Shown one piece after another: positions 61,247-64,000 of a DNA stretch of 64,000 nt (position 1 is its first letter; each line of letters opens with the position of its first letter). The stretch comes from Bacteroidales bacterium (GTDB taxonomy: Bacteria; Bacteroidota; Bacteroidia; Bacteroidales; UBA932). The position numbers and the translations under genes were made by a program. The DNA lies in the NCBI GenBank assembly GCA_017554335.1, contig JAFZIO010000005.1, positions 1-64,000 of the forward strand, read 5' to 3'. The notes under the pieces were generated by a model. The model was not told the DNA's origin. It searched no databases and worked only from the letters and a program-made list of their open reading frames with translations.

Positions 61247-64000
61247 ATGCGCAAGCGCATTTCCGTATTGCTGCTGACAGTGTTGCTGTCGGTTGTGCCG
61301 GCCGCTGCCCAGCTGTATACTGCTGGCAACGAGCCGGGCGGAGTGCGCTGGCGCCAGATAACAACACAAAGTTACAAGGTCGTATATCCGGAGGGCATGG
61401 ATTCTCTGGCGAGGGTCTATGCCGCCAACCTGGAAAAGGCCAAGATTCCCGTAGGAACAACGGCGGGATATACCCCTAACCAGTGCTACAAGAAGCCCCT
61501 GCCGGTGATTCTGCACCCGTGGGAGAGCCTGGCAAACGGCATGGTAATGTGGACTCCGAAGCGTATGGAGCTCCTCACCACGCCGGATTTCCAGGAGCCG
61601 CTGGCCACTCCGTGGGAACAGCACCTTTCAATACATGAGTCGCGCCACGTAAGCCAGATGCAGGCCGGCTGCGACTCAGTATACCGCGTATGGAACATAG
61701 TCCTTGGGCAGCTGTTCCAGGGAGCCATGGCAATGATGTACAGCGGCTTGCCCTTCCTGGAGGGAGACGCCGTGGTGGCTGAAACCGAGCTTACCGGCTC
61801 CGGCCGCGGGCGCAACGCCGAATTCCTGGAATACTACAGGGTGGCGTTCCGGGACGGGGACCAGCGCGACTGGTACCAGTGGCTGTACGGGTCGCTCGAC
61901 AAATACGCCCCTAATCACTACGCCCTGGGATACATCACTACGGCCGGCATGCGCAGCCTGTACGACGCACCCGACTTTACGGCCCGCTACTATCAGCGCC
62001 TGACCCGCAACAAGCGGTGGCCCTTCCCCTTCTTCAACTTCCAAAAGACGGTCAAAGAGGTTTCGGGCAAGACATTCAAGGACGCTTTTACCGAGGTCTG
62101 CGACACCCTCCGGGAGCGATGGGGCCGCGACGAAGCCGCCCGCGCACCCTTCCAGGAGGCGCAGCAGCTAACCCCGGCCAGGCGTCATTACGTCGCATAT
62201 TCCGGCAGCACCTATCTCTCCGGAACGCTGTACAGCATAAGCAGGGGACAGGCCGACGTATCGCAGCTGGTGGCCATAGACAGCACCTCAAAGGCCCCCA
62301 GGGTGGTGAGCCAGTTCTCCTACAACAGCTCCGGCCTCAAGACAAGCAGCGCCCTGGGCCGCATCTACTGGAGCGAAATAGTTGGCGACGTCCGCTGGGA
62401 CCGCAATTCCTATTCGGAAATATGGTACACCGACGGTCAGAATGGAAACAGCTGCCTCAAGCGCCGCACGCGCTGGTTCAGCCCCTCCGTATCGCCGGAC
62501 GGCATGCGCCTGTCCGTAATAGAATACCCTGTAATGGGAGGCTCCCGGGTGCTGGTGGTCGACGCCTCTGACGCAGAGGTGCTGGAGAGCTACGAGGCCC
62601 CTGCGGGCATGCAGGCAGTGGAGACGGAATGGGTAGGGGAGCGCCTGCTGGCGTGTGCCGTAACGTCCGAAGGCCAAGGGATCTATGACGTCCGCGACGG
62701 CTTCCGTCAGCTCCTCCCCTGCGGCTTCACAACCGTAAAGGGGCTCTTCGAGCGGGACGGCCTGTTGTACTTCACTTCCGACCTCAACGGAGTGGACGAA
62801 CTGTACTCCTTCGACCCGGCCAGCGGCGAGGCCTTCCGCATCAGCTCCAACCCCCAGGGGGCATCGGACTTCCGCTTCACCCCGGACGGCGGTGCGCTGG
62901 TGTTCAGCATGCCCGGAAGGGAAGGGCGCCTGGTTTACCGTACGCCGTCCGATTCGCTGCCGGCCCCGGTAAGGGTTGACTTTTCGCAGACGCATCGCTA
63001 CGAATTCGCCGATGATCTTGCCGCCACCGGCCCCGGCGTAGTGGAATTCGATGCGCCAGGAGCGGATATTCCGGAGTCCATGCCTTACAACAAGCTGGCA
63101 AACGCCTTCCGATTCCATTCCTGGGCACCCGTCTACATAAACTATAACGCCATAGACAACCTGAGCTTCGATTCCATGCTAAGTTCGGCGGGGCTAGGAG
63201 CCATTGCGCTGTTCCAAAACGAACTGAGCAACCTCGACGGTATAGTAGCCTACAACGCCCGCTATTCGGACCACTGGACGCACAAGGGAGAGGTAAAAAT
63301 CAGCTATCGCGCCCTTTATCCCGTAATAGAGCTGAGCTCCGGCGTAAGCAGCGACCACCCTTCATGGTATTTCCTGCAGAAAAGCTTTTCCAACTTCTCC
63401 CATGTAATAAGCATAAACAGCGAGGAGGCACAGGATATTCCAACACTGAACGCCTCCCTGCTGATGTACATACCCTGGAAATTCAATTACGGAGGATGGC
63501 GCCGCGGCCTGGTTCCTCAGCTGCGCTGGGACGCCTCCAACAGCATGATTACCAAGGGAACGTCCGCTCCGCTCAACCGCTTGTCCGCCAGCGTGAGGTG
63601 GTATGCCGTTCAGTCAGTGGCCCCCAGATGCGTTTATCCAAAGCTCGGCATTGGTGCGGAAGTGGGATGGAGCGGGCGCCCGGGAGCTACCGGCATCTTC
63701 AACCCCAACGCCTACTTCTACACCTACGGATATCTCCCCGGCTTGATGGACACCCACGGGATAAAGCTCTCCGGCATTATCCAGACCCATTACGGGGATG
63801 CTCCGTTCGTAGAGCGTTACGCCTCTGTGATGCCGCGCGGTATGGGGAACTACTCGAGCCTGGCCGGCAAAGTATCGTCATATCCCATACAAAGCCGTAT
63901 TACCGCAGATTACGTCTTCCCCTTCGCCCCCCTGGACTGGTCAGGCCTGGGCCCCGTGGCATATCTGCGTAACCTGGAGTGCACCCTGCACGGCGACTAT
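61247..64000 (+). CDS. Large outer-membrane protein with HESRH motif and propeller, 3' end outside window
   Basis: Open from ATG at 61247 to the window end, 918 codons with no stop. Signal peptide MRKRISVLLLTVLLSVVPAAAQ. Residues ~30-300 form a metallopeptidase-like domain with HESRH (His130, Glu131, His134) and a candidate third ligand in LEGDAVVAE (Glu172). Residues ~325-590 read as a TolB-like beta-propeller (SPSVSPDGMRLSVIE, DLNGVDELYSFD, FRFTPDGGALVFSM). From about 640 alternating strands suggest an outer-membrane barrel (YNARYSDHWTHKGEVKISYR...). I know similar long proteins in other Bacteroidales only as unnamed. Starts 6 bases after galK, so may be co-transcribed. Function unknown; protease activity is a possibility from the motif alone. 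Confidence 0.7.
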   Translation, partial: MRKRISVLLLTVLLSVVPAAAQLYTAGNEPGGVRWRQITTQSYKVVYPEGMDSLARVYAANLEKAKIPVGTTAGYTPNQCYKKPLPVILHPWESLANGMVMWTPKRMELLTTPDFQEPLATPWEQHLSIHESRHVSQMQAGCDSVYRVWNIVLGQLFQGAMAMMYSGLPFLEGDAVVAETELTGSGRGRNAEFLEYYRVAFRDGDQRDWYQWLYGSLDKYAPNHYALGYITTAGMRSLYDAPDFTARYYQRLTRNKRWPFPFFNFQKTVKEVSGKTFKDAFTEVCDTLRERWGRDEAARAPFQEAQQLTPARRHYVAYSGSTYLSGTLYSISRGQADVSQLVAIDSTSKAPRVVSQFSYNSSGLKTSSALGRIYWSEIVGDVRWDRNSYSEIWYTDGQNGNSCLKRRTRWFSPSVSPDGMRLSVIEYPVMGGSRVLVVDASDAEVLESYEAPAGMQAVETEWVGERLLACAVTSEGQGIYDVRDGFRQLLPCGFTTVKGLFERDGLLYFTSDLNGVDELYSFDPASGEAFRISSNPQGASDFRFTPDGGALVFSMPGREGRLVYRTPSDSLPAPVRVDFSQTHRYEFADDLAATGPGVVEFDAPGADIPESMPYNKLANAFRFHSWAPVYINYNAIDNLSFDSMLSSAGLGAIALFQNELSNLDGIVAYNARYSDHWTHKGEVKISYRALYPVIELSSGVSSDHPSWYFLQKSFSNFSHVISINSEEAQDIPTLNASLLMYIPWKFNYGGWRRGLVPQLRWDASNSMITKGTSAPLNRLSASVRWYAVQSVAPRCVYPKLGIGAEVGWSGRPGATGIFNPNAYFYTYGYLPGLMDTHGIKLSGIIQTHYGDAPFVERYASVMPRGMGNYSSLAGKVSSYPIQSRITADYVFPFAPLDWSGLGPVAYLRNLECTLHGDY

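Noticed and set aside
1-64000. CRISPR array, rRNA genes, prophage
   Set aside because: No regularly spaced repeats, no rRNA stretches and no phage structural genes were seen on reading the window.

Overview
The window is a piece of a Bacteroidales chromosome, most likely from an uncultured gut-type lineage. Several signals agree: fimbrillin-type lipoproteins, DUF3244 and DUF4923 proteins, an energy transducer TonB, a fused SecDF, the coaX / outer-membrane protein / TPR / lptC / peptidylprolyl isomerase order, a serine palmitoyltransferase, and promoters of the Bacteroidetes type (TTTG or TTGG, 19-22 nt, TAnnTTTG, often followed by TG or G). Coding DNA is mostly GC-rich with a strong G/C bias in third positions. 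As a result many long antisense open frames appear that are not genes. Genus or family cannot be fixed from this sequence alone.

Layout. 0-4.9 kb is a surface/accessory region: the end of a fimbrillin-like gene, an internally deleted ISL3-type transposase remnant, an M6 metalloprotease and a fimbrillin-like lipoprotein read leftward behind a 54-residue small protein, and tRNA-Gly(GCC). 4.9-11.8 kb is metabolic: a cysteine desulfidase-family gene leftward, then a tight rightward operon of serine palmitoyltransferase, a short-chain dehydrogenase, 4-alpha-glucanotransferase and glycyl-tRNA synthetase. 11.8-24.9 kb is the accessory part. It holds a structured GC-rich spacer, an Rpn-type PD-(D/E)XK nuclease coupled to a membrane TPR regulator, and a visibly AT-richer run of exported proteins (DUF3244 protein, 1015-residue lipase-like hydrolase, three lipoproteins, a membrane protein). 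After a DUF5009 membrane protein comes an AT-rich lipoprotein metalloprotease with a small lipoprotein partner.

25-47.9 kb is core: secDF, a DUF2207 protein, a ThiL-like protein lacking the usual catalytic motif, a DUF4923 protein, dnaE, a leftward overlapping operon (Tat-exported dipeptide epimerase, sufS, sufE, a MIP18-family protein, folK), ruvA, mnmG-ybeY, tonB, hflX, fumarate reductase frdAB with no frdC beside it, and ruvB. 48-64 kb is also core: an AT-rich 254-bp divergent spacer with repeated DnaA-box-like words, mfd, coaX, an outer-membrane protein, a TPR protein, lptC, a PpiD-type isomerase, an endonuclease/exonuclease/phosphatase protein, ychF, galK, and a very large outer-membrane protein with an HESRH motif that runs off the right edge.

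The most unusual features are: the GC-rich hairpin-built spacers between convergent genes, two of which share a ~33-nt core (39.6 kb and 57.7 kb); the GTGA-coupled nuclease/TPR-regulator pair; the two AT-rich secreted-protein clusters; the frdAB pair without a membrane anchor; and the surface operon that starts directly behind a tRNA terminator. No CRISPR array, rRNA or intact insertion sequence was seen.
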